Assembly (NCBI RefSeq): GCF_030246945.1
Contig: NZ_CP126742.1
Coordinates: forward strand, 1,054,001 to 1,118,000
Origin: Microbacterium sp. zg-Y1090
Lineage (GTDB): Bacteria; Actinomycetota; Actinomycetes; Actinomycetales; Microbacteriaceae
Length of the DNA: 64,000 nt
Reading direction: 5' to 3'
A model generated the notes under the pieces. It saw nothing but the letters and a program-made list of their open reading frames with translations. It was not told where the DNA came from and did not search any database. Each line of letters starts with the position of its first letter. Position 1 is the first letter of the stretch. This document shows positions 16,332-23,935 of this stretch, one piece after another. The translations under genes were made by a program, and so were the position numbers.

Positions 16332-17255
16332 GTGAGCGTTGTTGCGCGCCGTGAGAGCGACGTCTGGGCGAGATACTCCCACTGGGTGAACAAGCACCGC
16401 AGATGGGTCTTCGCCGCACCGGCGATGATCTTCATCGCCCTGCTGCTGATCTTCCCGCTGGTGTGGACGCTCTATCTCAGCCTCACCAACTCGCGCGGCT
16501 CCGTTCGCGCGCCGTTCGACTTCGTCGGTCTGAGCAACTACGCCGACGTACTCACCGACACCGAGCGCTTCTGGCCGGCCGTCGGGCGCACCGCCTACTT
16601 CACCGGCGGGGCGCTGCTGTTCGAGGTCGTTCTCGGCATCGCGATCGCGCTGCTGCTGTGGAAGCCGTTCCGCGGCGAGCGGTGGGTGCGGGTCGCGATC
16701 CTGCTTCCCCTCGTGGCGACGCCCGTCGCGGTGGGCATGATGTGGCGGCTCATCTTCGAGCCGAACATCGGCTTCGCGAACGAACTGCTCTCGTGGGTCG
16801 GCATCCCTGCTCAGCCGTGGCTGAGCAGCCCGGACACGGCGCTGAGCACCCTGATCTTCGTGGACGTCTGGCAGTGGACGCCGATGGTCACCCTCATCGT
16901 GCTGGCCGGGCTGACGGCTCTTCCCGAGGAGCCGGACGAGGCCGCACGCGTCGACGGCGCGAACTGGTGGCAGCGGCTCTGGTACGTCACGCTGCCGCTG
17001 CTCGCGCCCACCATCGTGGCTGCGGTCATCCTCCGCGGCATCGATGCACTGAAGACCTTCGACATCCTCTACGCCACCAAGGGCAAAGGGGGAGGGTCCT
17101 TCCATGAGGTGGAGACGCTCAACATCTACGCGTACGGACTGAGTTTCGACTACAACCGCTACGGCCAGGCATCCACCGTTCTCATCCTGTTCTTCATGAT
17201 GATCATCGGCCTGATCTGGATCATGTCGCTGCGCAGGAAGGCGCTGAACAAATGA
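16332..17255 (+). CDS. ABC sugar importer permease (MalF-type, island)
   Basis: A 307-residue permease with six predicted spans beginning near residue 31. EAA loop: EAARVDGANWWQRLWYVTLP near residue 205. The GTG at 16332 is chosen because GAAGGAGG lies 6 nt upstream. It is 90 nt after the binding-protein gene, with the stem-loop in between, and overlaps the next permease by 4 nt (ATGA). Confidence 0.88.
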   Translation: MSVVARRESDVWARYSHWVNKHRRWVFAAPAMIFIALLLIFPLVWTLYLSLTNSRGSVRAPFDFVGLSNYADVLTDTERFWPAVGRTAYFTGGALLFEVVLGIAIALLLWKPFRGERWVRVAILLPLVATPVAVGMMWRLIFEPNIGFANELLSWVGIPAQPWLSSPDTALSTLIFVDVWQWTPMVTLIVLAGLTALPEEPDEAARVDGANWWQRLWYVTLPLLAPTIVAAVILRGIDALKTFDILYATKGKGGGSFHEVETLNIYAYGLSFDYNRYGQASTVLILFFMMIIGLIWIMSLRRKALNK

Positions 17256-18106
17256 GCACCACGGCTCTCGTCGTCGTCCCGGAGAGGCGTCGCAAGCGGT
17301 TCCCCTGGCCTGGTTTCGGGCGCACCGTCGGTCTCGTGGCCGTCGTCGTCACCTTCGTCGCCCCGCTGATGTGGATGCTGCTGGCGAGCTTCAAGACGAA
17401 CGTGGACATCTACGACCCGTCGAAGTCCTTCGTCTTCACCCCCACGCTGGGCAACTACGCCACCGTGTTCGGTCAGGCGAACTACGCGGCCTACATCTGG
17501 AACTCGCTGTTCGTCGCCTTCGTCGCCACGGTGCTGTCGCTGCTTCTGGCGGTTCCGGCCGCATACAGCATGAGCCGGTTCGTCATGGGGAAGTCGGCGA
17601 TGGTGGTGCTTCTGGCGAGGATCATCCCCGGGGTGAGCCTGCTGGTGCCGTGGTACTTCGTCTTCTCCCAGATGCGGCTCGTGGGCAGCTATACGGTGCT
17701 GATCCTGTCCATGATGTTCGTGTCGCTGCCCCTGATCCTCTACATCATGATGTCGTACTTCGATTCCATGCCTGAGGAGCTGGAGGAGGCGGCGCAGGTC
17801 GACGGTCTCACTCCCATCGGAGCGTTCCTGCGCATCACCCTGCCGCTGTCGATGCCCGGGGTCGCGACGGCGGCCATCCTGTCGTTCATCTTCGCCTGGA
17901 ACAACTTCATGTTCGCGCTGGTGCTCTCCGGGTCGAGCACGAAGACGCTTCCTGTGGCGATCTTCGACTTCGTCGGCTACGCGAGCATCGACTGGGGCGG
18001 ATTGATGGCGGCTGCCGTGATCGTCACCGTGCCGATCATGCTCATCGCCCTGTTCACGCAGAAGTACATCGTGTCGGGGCTCACCGCCGGCGCGACGAAG
18101 GGGTGA
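17252..18106 (+). CDS. ABC sugar importer permease (MalG-type, island)
   Basis: A 284-residue permease with six predicted spans; EAA loop EAAQVDGLTPIGAFLRITLP. It ends SGLTAGATKG, the generic MalG-type C-terminus also seen in the other operon (EGVTQGAVKG). It is the last gene of the importer operon; no ATP-binding subunit gene is present in either ABC operon here. Confidence 0.88.
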   Translation: MSTTALVVVPERRRKRFPWPGFGRTVGLVAVVVTFVAPLMWMLLASFKTNVDIYDPSKSFVFTPTLGNYATVFGQANYAAYIWNSLFVAFVATVLSLLLAVPAAYSMSRFVMGKSAMVVLLARIIPGVSLLVPWYFVFSQMRLVGSYTVLILSMMFVSLPLILYIMMSYFDSMPEELEEAAQVDGLTPIGAFLRITLPLSMPGVATAAILSFIFAWNNFMFALVLSGSSTKTLPVAIFDFVGYASIDWGGLMAAAVIVTVPIMLIALFTQKYIVSGLTAGATKG

Positions 18107-18113
18107 CCGCGGT

Positions 18114-18126
18114 CGGGCGAACGGAG
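18114..18126 (+). repeat. 13-bp direct repeat, left copy, next to SDR gene
   Basis: CGGGCGAACGGAG. An identical copy is at 18926-18938, the second one running into the 34-bp repeat. The two copies bracket the SDR gene 18128-18856. Confidence 0.7.
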
Positions 18127-18127
18127 C

Positions 18128-18856
18128 TCAGCGTTCCACCGATCCCACCGGAGTGATGACGAGTTCGTCGATGCGCACGTGCGGCGGAGAGGTGACGACG
18201 AAGGTCACTGCTCGCGCGACGTCCTCGGCTGCGAGCATTCGCCTGCGCGGCTCGTCCGACGGGGGAGCGGGACGCAGCGAGAGGAACTCCGTGTCGATGT
18301 CGCCCGGCAGAATCGCCCCGGCTCGCACGCCGTGCGTGGATTCCTGCTCGTTCAGCGCGTCGGTCAGCGCGCGCAGCGCCATCTTGCTGGCGCGGTAGGC
18401 CACGCCGGCTCCCGGGGACGCCGTCCAGGCGGCCACGGAGGAGATGATGCACACCGTGCCCTGGGCGCGGCGCAGACCCGGGAGTGCCGCGGCGATGATC
18501 TCGGCCACCGCGATCAGATTGGTGTCGATGACGCTGCGGAAATCGGCCATGTGCTGGTCGCCCCAGGTGCGCTGCGGCGTGTTCAGCCCTGCGGCCAGCA
18601 CGAGGTCATCCACTGGGCCTGCGGCTTCGAGCAGGGTCTCGGCGTCGCCACGGGTGATGTCCCACGCCAGCGCCGTGGCGGTGCCGCCCGCCGCGCTGAT
18701 CTGCTCGGCGACACTCTCGAGGCGGTCGAGGCGCCGCCCGACGAGCACCACGTGGTGCGTCGCCGCCAGGGCTCTGGCGGCTGCGGCCCCTGTGCCCGAT
18801 CCGGCTCCGGTGATCAGCACCGTGCGGCGCTCCTGCTGGGTTCTCGGGGATGCCAT
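18128..18856 (-). CDS. short-chain dehydrogenase/reductase
   Basis: A 242-residue SDR with TGAGSGTGAAAA as cofactor motif (the second Gly-x-Gly has Thr where Ile is usual), catalytic Ser in ISSVAAW and YRASK. It has a clipped N-terminus and lacks the C-terminal GG motif of classical SDRs, ending VITPVGSVER. The ATG at 18856 has no ribosome-binding site but CATACT lies exactly 6 nt upstream, suggesting a leaderless mRNA. It faces the permease gene convergently (21 nt apart) and is bracketed by 13-bp direct repeats. Its tie to the island pathway is unproven. Confidence 0.82.
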   Translation of the reverse strand: MASPRTQQERRTVLITGAGSGTGAAAARALAATHHVVLVGRRLDRLESVAEQISAAGGTATALAWDITRGDAETLLEAAGPVDDLVLAAGLNTPQRTWGDQHMADFRSVIDTNLIAVAEIIAAALPGLRRAQGTVCIISSVAAWTASPGAGVAYRASKMALRALTDALNEQESTHGVRAGAILPGDIDTEFLSLRPAPPSDEPRRRMLAAEDVARAVTFVVTSPPHVRIDELVITPVGSVER

Positions 18857-18925
18857 GGTGGCAGTATGCCAGGGCCTCGCTTCGCCCTGCGAGCGCGCCG
18901 GCAGCGGACGGCGTCTCAGCGTGCC

Positions 18926-18938
18926 CGGGCGAACGGAG
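18926..18938 (+). repeat. 13-bp direct repeat, right copy
   Basis: CGGGCGAACGGAG, identical to 18114-18126. Its last 4 bases are the first 4 of the right 34-bp repeat, so two different duplications meet here. Confidence 0.7.
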
Positions 18939-18968
18939 GGCGTCACGCAGGGGGCGGTGAAGGGGTAG
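18935..18968 (+). pseudogene. right copy of the 34-bp direct repeat: orphan permease 3' end
   Basis: Exact copy of the last 34 bp of the permease gene 7362-8279, still in a frame that reads EGVTQGAVKG-stop, but with no permease coding sequence upstream (the preceding bases belong to the SDR promoter region). It marks the right edge of the island and lies 41 nt before the 3' end of the DUF222/HNH gene. Confidence 0.85.
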
Positions 18969-19009
18969 TGTCGGCGCCCAGCGAGACGCGGACCGCGGTG
19001 CGTGGGTCG

Positions 19010-20479
19010 CTAGAACGGAGCGGTCTCGAGTGGCTCGGTGCGACCGAGCCTCGCCTCGGGGGTGGGGCCGTGCGGTGACGCAAGAGCGGCGAACTCGAGC
19101 ACCCGGCGAGGGACGTCGGGGAAGACGCGCCCCGTGGGGCTGGTCCAGCGCAGCACACCCCGATCGACCTGCTCGACCGTCCACGCGGCGGCGTGCTTGA
19201 GGGTGTGATGCCGCCGGCAAAGATTCGCGAGATTCGTCAGGGACGTCGGCCCGCCGCGGGCTGCGTCGACGGTGTGATCCTGGTCGCACCTGCGGGAGGG
19301 CGTTCGGCATCCCGGAAAACGGCAATGCTCGTCGCGGGCGTCGAGATGTCGGCGCTGCACGCGGGAGGGGCGATAGGTGTCGACGTGCATCACTGCGCCT
19401 GTCGTGGGGGAGAGGAAGATGCGCTCCCACACGTCCGCGGTGGCGGCGAGTCGTCGTGCCGCACTGCTGTCTATCGGACCATGGCCGACCAGCTCGGCCG
19501 GGGAGTGGTCCAAGCCCGGGAGGATTCCGTGGCCGCCGTCGGCGCCGTGGATGCTGCCTGCGGGCACGGGGGTGGACGGTGCGGTCACTCCCGCCCGGGT
19601 GAGCATGTCGCGGGGAACGAGCAGGCCGCGGGGAACGAGCGCGTCGGCGGGGACGACGACCTGCACCTGTGCGGTGATCGCCGCACACCCGGCCAGCGCA
19701 TCGTTCGACACGGCGCCCGTCGCGTGGCCGGTGAGCAGCAGGTCGGCCAGCACATCGGCGCGGACCTGCGCCATCGTGCGCCGATCGACGTCTTCGGGGA
19801 CGGCCTCACCCGCCTGCGGCCGGCGGGTGTCGGCGACCTGCCGGGCGAACGTCGTCAGCCGGTCGTGGGCGGCGTGCACCAGGATCGCCGGCAGCACGGC
19901 ACCCAACTCGGCCATGCCGTCGTCGAGATCCCGCACCCACACGCGACGTTCTTCGGCTGCGTCGGTGTGCCGCTCATCGGCAGGCACGGGGTCGAGCCGC
20001 TGCGCGATCACCGCGACGATCGGCCGAGCTCGCCCGGGCGTCTCGCGTTCGCACACCGCGAGGGCCGACTGCTCGAACCGCCGCCGGGCGTCGGGGTCGG
20101 CGATGCGGGCGCCGGCATCCTGGATCACCCGCACGTGCGCCGCGTCCACCCGCCCGGCCTGCAGCGCCGCGAGCGTCGCGGCGAAGCCGGTCACGAGCAC
20201 CGCGGCATCGTGCAGCCGCTGCTGCATGCCGCGGTCGGATCGGCGCAGCACGGCGGCGGCCTCGGCGGCGATGTCGCGCAGCGGAATCTCGCGTTCGCGT
20301 GCGGTCGACGATGCGAGTCGCGCCGTCTGCGCCATCGCGAGCGCATCGGCGCGGGCGAGGAGTCGCAACTCCTCCGCCTGCAATGCGGCGATGCGCTGAC
20401 GGGTGCGTTCGAGTCCCGCCATGACCGCGCCGCGCGAGCGCATATCGCGCGGGGCGGTGAGCGTCGGGGCTGCGGTCAT
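19010..20479 (-). CDS. DUF222/HNH endonuclease domain protein
   Basis: A 489-residue protein with the actinobacterial N-terminal DUF222 helical domain (residues about 1-300) and a C-terminal HNH nuclease domain: CRFPGC, CDQDHTVDAARGG and NLANLCRRHHTLKH supply the zinc Cys pairs and catalytic His/Asn/His. Such genes are multicopy in Actinobacteria and are suspected of being linked to mobile DNA; cellular role unknown. The ATG at 20479 lacks a ribosome-binding site but GAGAAT lies 6 nt upstream, the leaderless arrangement. It sits at the right boundary of the island. Confidence 0.82.
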   Translation of the reverse strand: MTAAPTLTAPRDMRSRGAVMAGLERTRQRIAALQAEELRLLARADALAMAQTARLASSTAREREIPLRDIAAEAAAVLRRSDRGMQQRLHDAAVLVTGFAATLAALQAGRVDAAHVRVIQDAGARIADPDARRRFEQSALAVCERETPGRARPIVAVIAQRLDPVPADERHTDAAEERRVWVRDLDDGMAELGAVLPAILVHAAHDRLTTFARQVADTRRPQAGEAVPEDVDRRTMAQVRADVLADLLLTGHATGAVSNDALAGCAAITAQVQVVVPADALVPRGLLVPRDMLTRAGVTAPSTPVPAGSIHGADGGHGILPGLDHSPAELVGHGPIDSSAARRLAATADVWERIFLSPTTGAVMHVDTYRPSRVQRRHLDARDEHCRFPGCRTPSRRCDQDHTVDAARGGPTSLTNLANLCRRHHTLKHAAAWTVEQVDRGVLRWTSPTGRVFPDVPRRVLEFAALASPHGPTPEARLGRTEPLETAPF

Positions 20480-20604
20480 GGGTCTATTCTCGCGACCCCC
20501 TCCGACATTGAGAGGGGTAAAGCCCAGGCCAGCAGGTGATTGTGGAGAAGTCGCAACTCTGGCCGGCTGTGGAGAAGGTGCCGGTGCTGCGCGCCCCGCG
20601 ACGG

Positions 20605-20672
20605 CCGCGCTCCCGCGCTCCCGCGCCCCGCGGCCGCGCTCCCGCGCCCCACGCACCGCGCTCCCGCGCCCC
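20605..20672. repeat. short GC-rich direct repeats (CGCGCTCCCGCGCCCC unit)
   Basis: The gap between the HNH gene start and the hydrolase stop has three or four closely spaced copies of CGCTCCCGCG(C)CCC with two extra CGCTCCCG half units. No function is evident; slippage-prone sequence. Confidence 0.6.
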
Positions 20673-20678
20673 TTCCGG

Positions 20679-21350
20679 TCAGTCCGCGCGGGCGAGCAGC
20701 GTGAACTCGGCCAGCACCCGCGGGTGCGCGAGGATGCGGAAGTGCCCGCCCGTCTCGAGCTTGACGTTCTTCGCCCCCGGCAGCTTGCTGCCCTCCGGGA
20801 TGTGCGGGTCGAACCGCCCATAGACCGACACGATGCGTGCGTTCACCTCTGCCTGCGCGGCCAGCGCGAGAATCGTGGCATCCCGCGGGGAGAAGATGCG
20901 CAGCGTCGGCGGGAGCAGCAGCCGCGCGTATCGTGACCCGCCGAACGGCGTGGCGACGGCGAGCATGCTGCGCACGCGTGCGCTCTCCGTCCCGATCATC
21001 ACCTGCTTGCCCACGAGGCCGCCCTTGCTGTGGGCGACGACGATGGCGTCCGCGAGATCGCGCTCGGCAAGGTACGCCGTCACCTGCGCGGCCATCTCGA
21101 CGACGGGCCGCTCGTTGCGGTGCAGGTCGTCGAGCACATGCACCGGATGACCGCGCTCGTGGATGGCGGCCACCAGGGGCTGCAAGAACTTCCAGGTCTC
21201 GTAGATGCCGGGGAGCACCACCACCGGGCGGCCCGTCCCCGTCAGGAACGCATCGGGGTCGGTGCGGTTCAGCAGCGCCCGCGCTTGCCAGATGCCGGCG
21301 TACGCGTAGTCGCGCGCCCACCAGGCGGCGGCCTTGACGGCCCCGATCAC
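20679..21350 (-). CDS. alpha/beta-hydrolase (triacylglycerol-lipase-like)
   Basis: A 223-residue hydrolase. The nucleophile elbow reads VVAHSKGGLVGKQ (Ser followed by KGG), preceded by VVVLPGIYETW as oxyanion loop; Asp in YGRFDPHIP and His in ETGGHFRIL complete a triad. It resembles esterase/lipase proteins of the PGAP1-like group; substrate unknown. The GTG at 21350 overlaps the stop of the next upstream hydrolase in GTGA, so the two hydrolases are coupled. Confidence 0.8.
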   Translation of the reverse strand: MIGAVKAAAWWARDYAYAGIWQARALLNRTDPDAFLTGTGRPVVVLPGIYETWKFLQPLVAAIHERGHPVHVLDDLHRNERPVVEMAAQVTAYLAERDLADAIVVAHSKGGLVGKQVMIGTESARVRSMLAVATPFGGSRYARLLLPPTLRIFSPRDATILALAAQAEVNARIVSVYGRFDPHIPEGSKLPGAKNVKLETGGHFRILAHPRVLAEFTLLARAD

Positions 21351-22129
21351 GTCGCCGCCGTGAGGCCGGCGCGGGCCAGGATCGCCGAGGCCACCGCGCG
21401 CGGCGCGGTGTGCTGCACGATGTGGGCGGCCGCCGGGATCTCGACCACCGTGGCATCCGACGCCGCATCTGCGAGCCGGCGGCACCAGTCCGCCCGGGCG
21501 ACGGGGTCCCGCTGGCCGCGGATCACCTGCAGCGGCACGGCGAGATCGGCCACGCGCTGCTCGATCGGGTAGTCGATCATGTGGCGCACCTGCGCCAGGT
21601 AATAGCGGATGCCGCAGCGCAGGTAATCGGTGAATACGATCGCGTTCGCCACCGGCGACTCCCGGAGCGTGTCCAGAGCGAGCGCGCCCGCCTGCGCCGG
21701 CAGGGAGCGGTGGCGCTCGTCGGCCACGGGGCCGATCGCCACGACCTGAGCGACGAGGTCGGGTCGGCGGCAGGCGGTCTCGACGACCCACTGGGCGCCC
21801 ATCGAATGACCCACCAGCACGACCGGGCCGGTATCGAGGGTGGCGAGCACCCCGGCGAGTCCCTCCGCCATCTCGGCGACGTCGACGTCGTGGTCGGGCT
21901 TGGGCAGCCCCCCGTAGCCCGGCAGGTCGATCGAGAACACCGTCGCCTCGTGGGCGGCCAGCGCGTCGTGCAGGCGACGCAGGGAGCGGTGCGACATGCC
22001 GATGCCGTGCACGAGCACCACGACGGGACGGTTCGACCGCGACGGGCCGCTGCTTTCGACCACACGGAACCGCAGCGTGCCGTGACGCACGTGCCGCCCG
22101 GTGCGCGTCGGTGGGACGCCGGGCGTCAC
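21347..22129 (-). CDS. alpha/beta-hydrolase
   Basis: A 260-residue hydrolase: oxyanion loop VLVHGIGMSHRS, nucleophile elbow VGHSMGAQW, Asp in RGQRDPVA and His in AAHIVQ. The GTG at 22129 is the first plausible start after the Lsr2 stop (5 nt downstream of it), though the N-terminal 15 residues are poorly conserved-looking and a later GTG is possible. It is coupled to the following hydrolase by a 4-nt overlap. Probably an esterase or C-C hydrolase of unknown substrate. Confidence 0.78.
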   Translation of the reverse strand: MTPGVPPTRTGRHVRHGTLRFRVVESSGPSRSNRPVVVLVHGIGMSHRSLRRLHDALAAHEATVFSIDLPGYGGLPKPDHDVDVAEMAEGLAGVLATLDTGPVVLVGHSMGAQWVVETACRRPDLVAQVVAIGPVADERHRSLPAQAGALALDTLRESPVANAIVFTDYLRCGIRYYLAQVRHMIDYPIEQRVADLAVPLQVIRGQRDPVARADWCRRLADAASDATVVEIPAAAHIVQHTAPRAVASAILARAGLTAAT

Positions 22130-22134
22130 GCTGC

Positions 22135-22482
22135 TCAGCGGGCGGCTTCGTACGCCTCGAGAACGGATGCCGGCACGCGACCCCGTTCCGAGATGGCGTA
22201 GCCGTTCGACTTGGCCCACTCGCGCACGGGGCCGTAGTCGTGCTGTCCGGTGCGGCGACGCTTCTGTCCGCCGTTCGAGGCGGCCGCGCGGCCGCCTGAG
22301 ACACGGCGTGCCGCCGACACGTAAGGCTGCAGAGCGTCACGCAGCGCCCGCGCATTGTCGTCGGTCAGGTCGATTTCGTACGCGATGCCGTCGAGCGAGA
22401 ACAACACGGTCTCACCTGAGCCGACCTCGAGTTCGGTTCCGTCGAGGTCGTCGACGAGCTGGTGCACAATTCTCCGGGCCAT
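22135..22482 (-). CDS. lsr2: Lsr2-family nucleoid-associated silencer
   Basis: A 115-residue Lsr2: N-terminal dimerisation domain (MARRIVHQLVDDLDG, ETVLFSLDGIAYEIDL) and C-terminal AT-hook-like DNA-binding helix pair with REWAKSNGYAISERGRVPASV, containing the RGR motif that inserts in the minor groove of AT-rich DNA. Lsr2 silences horizontally acquired AT-rich genes in Actinobacteria. The ATG at 22482 has TATGGT 6 nt upstream and no ribosome-binding site, so it is probably leaderless. Confidence 0.93.
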   Translation of the reverse strand: MARRIVHQLVDDLDGTELEVGSGETVLFSLDGIAYEIDLTDDNARALRDALQPYVSAARRVSGGRAAASNGGQKRRRTGQHDYGPVREWAKSNGYAISERGRVPASVLEAYEAAR

Positions 22483-22549
22483 GCGGACACCATAGTGGCG
22501 CGCTCCCCGCAATGACAGGGGGCAATGCCGCAAAGCGACAATTCGCGGA

Positions 22550-23404
22550 TCAGGGTAGAATTCCGGCCCGCCTCGCGCGCATTACGGCGGCGTGCCGAGT
22601 GGAGGCGTCGAGTTTGGCCATGGCCGAGGCGAGATAGGACTTCACCGTCCCCTCTTTCAGCCCCAGCGAGCCGGCGATCTCGGCATTCGTCGCCCCGAGA
22701 GCGCAGCAGGCCAGCACGTCGATTTCACGGCGGGAGAGAGCGGCATCCACTTTCTCGGATGGCGATGAATCGGCCGAAAGCGTGGCCAGGCGCTGCTCGA
22801 TCCGGGCGAGGCGTTCGCGGATGGCGGGGTCGCCGACGGCGGCGGCGATGCTGCGAAGCTCCGCGTAGCTCTCACGCAGCTCCTCCCGCGCGGCGGTGGG
22901 CATCGTGGCGGTGGACTCCGGGGGAGGGATCAGCGCGACCCGGCGGCGCACCTCATCCCGCACGCGCAGCTCGACCGCGAGCGACTGCGCGGCCGCGAAA
23001 ACCGGCTTGGACACCGCGTCGCCCACCGACGCGCGCTGCCATGACCCGCAGTAGATGACGCCCCGCGCTTTGGCAGCGACCATGATCGGCACGGCCAGCA
23101 GGGTGGAAATGCCCTCGCCCAGGATCGCCCGGTCGTAGTCATGGGTGATGCTGCGGCTGGTGCGGTAATCCGGGGCGAGCCGCGGCCGGCCCTCGACCAG
23201 CGACGCGCCGCCGAGCCCTCGGCCGGCGAGGACGACGAGACCCTCGATGCTGCGGGTGCGCGCGCCGGCGATGGCGCTGACGTGCACCGCGCCGGCGTGC
23301 TCCAGGCCCGCGAACACGACAGGAAACCCGGCGTGCCGGGAGAGGTCTCCCACTGCCCGCGCGACCAGTTGATCGTCTGTATCGAAACCCGTTTGTGCCA
23401 CCAC
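22550..23404 (-). CDS. RamA-like GAF/LuxR transcriptional regulator
   Basis: A 284-residue regulator: N-terminal GAF-like sensor (about 10-150) and C-terminal LuxR-type helix-turn-helix (about 225-280: LSRREIDVLACCALGATNAE then LGLKEGTVKSYLASAMAKL). Length and architecture match RamA, the acetate-metabolism regulator of corynebacteria, and the divergent DUF485/acetate-symporter operon is the expected partner. GTG at 23404 or 23401 starts the protein. A perfect 18-bp palindrome made of two inverted ACCCCT half-sites lies upstream, matching the C-run/G-run sites known for RamA. Confidence 0.8.
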   Translation of the reverse strand: MVAQTGFDTDDQLVARAVGDLSRHAGFPVVFAGLEHAGAVHVSAIAGARTRSIEGLVVLAGRGLGGASLVEGRPRLAPDYRTSRSITHDYDRAILGEGISTLLAVPIMVAAKARGVIYCGSWQRASVGDAVSKPVFAAAQSLAVELRVRDEVRRRVALIPPPESTATMPTAAREELRESYAELRSIAAAVGDPAIRERLARIEQRLATLSADSSPSEKVDAALSRREIDVLACCALGATNAEIAGSLGLKEGTVKSYLASAMAKLDASTRHAAVMRARRAGILP

Positions 23405-23505
23405 GCACTACCTACTTCCGGGGGTGACGGCACCGTCGCCGCCTTCGTAGCGTCGACGATATCACGCGGCCGCGGGGCGCTTCCCGGGCTTTTCGGGCGC
23501 TGTGA

Positions 23506-23523
23506 CACCCCTCGCGAGGGGTG
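23506..23523. promoter_or_regulatory. predicted RamA-type operator (18-bp perfect palindrome)
   Basis: CACCCCTCGCGAGGGGTG is its own reverse complement. RamA of Corynebacterium recognises short G4-6/C4-5 runs such as AGGGGT, so this is two facing sites. A further GGGGGTG occurs at about 23418. It lies 62 bp before the DUF485 start, between the regulator and the operon it would control. Confidence 0.6.
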
Positions 23524-23584
23524 CCCCGCACTGAGGCGGTGGTGCACCCGAGCGGACAGAACGAGTGGCAAGGAGGCCGCACAG

Positions 23585-23935
23585 ATGACCGCACCACACA
23601 ACGAGACCGCCCCGCCGGGCGTGATCGATTACATCGCGGTGGAAGAATCACCGCAATTTCGCAACCTCAAGCGCAGCCAGCGGAGTTTCGTCTTTCCGTT
23701 GGCCATCGCGTTCCTGCTCTGGTATTTCCTGTACGTGCTGCTGTCGTCGTTCGCGGCGGACTTCATGGCACAGCGCGTCACGGGAGACATCACGGTCGGC
23801 CTGCTCCTGGGGCTCGGGCAGTTCGTGACGACCTTCGCGATCACCATGACCTACGTCTGGTACGCGAATCGCAAGCTGGACCCGCAAGCCCAGGCGATCC
23901 GTGAGCAGCTGGAGAAGCAGGAGGCGGGAGCATGA
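23585..23935 (+). CDS. DUF485 membrane protein, acetate-symporter partner
   Basis: A 116-residue inner-membrane protein with two predicted spans (about 36-60 and 75-98), characteristic FPLAIAFLLWYFLYVLLSSF stretch of DUF485. These proteins are nearly always encoded just upstream of ActP/MctC-type solute:sodium symporters and are thought to support them. The ATG follows AAGGAGG by 8 nt, and its stop overlaps the symporter start (ATGA). Confidence 0.9.
   Translation: MTAPHNETAPPGVIDYIAVEESPQFRNLKRSQRSFVFPLAIAFLLWYFLYVLLSSFAADFMAQRVTGDITVGLLLGLGQFVTTFAITMTYVWYANRKLDPQAQAIREQLEKQEAGA

Noticed and set aside
20605..20672. GC-rich repeats as a CRISPR-like array.
   Set aside because: Units are under 20 bp, directly adjoining, with no spacers.
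23506..23523. The palindrome as a terminator hairpin.
   Set aside because: It has no loop (perfectly self-complementary to the centre) and lies in a divergent promoter.
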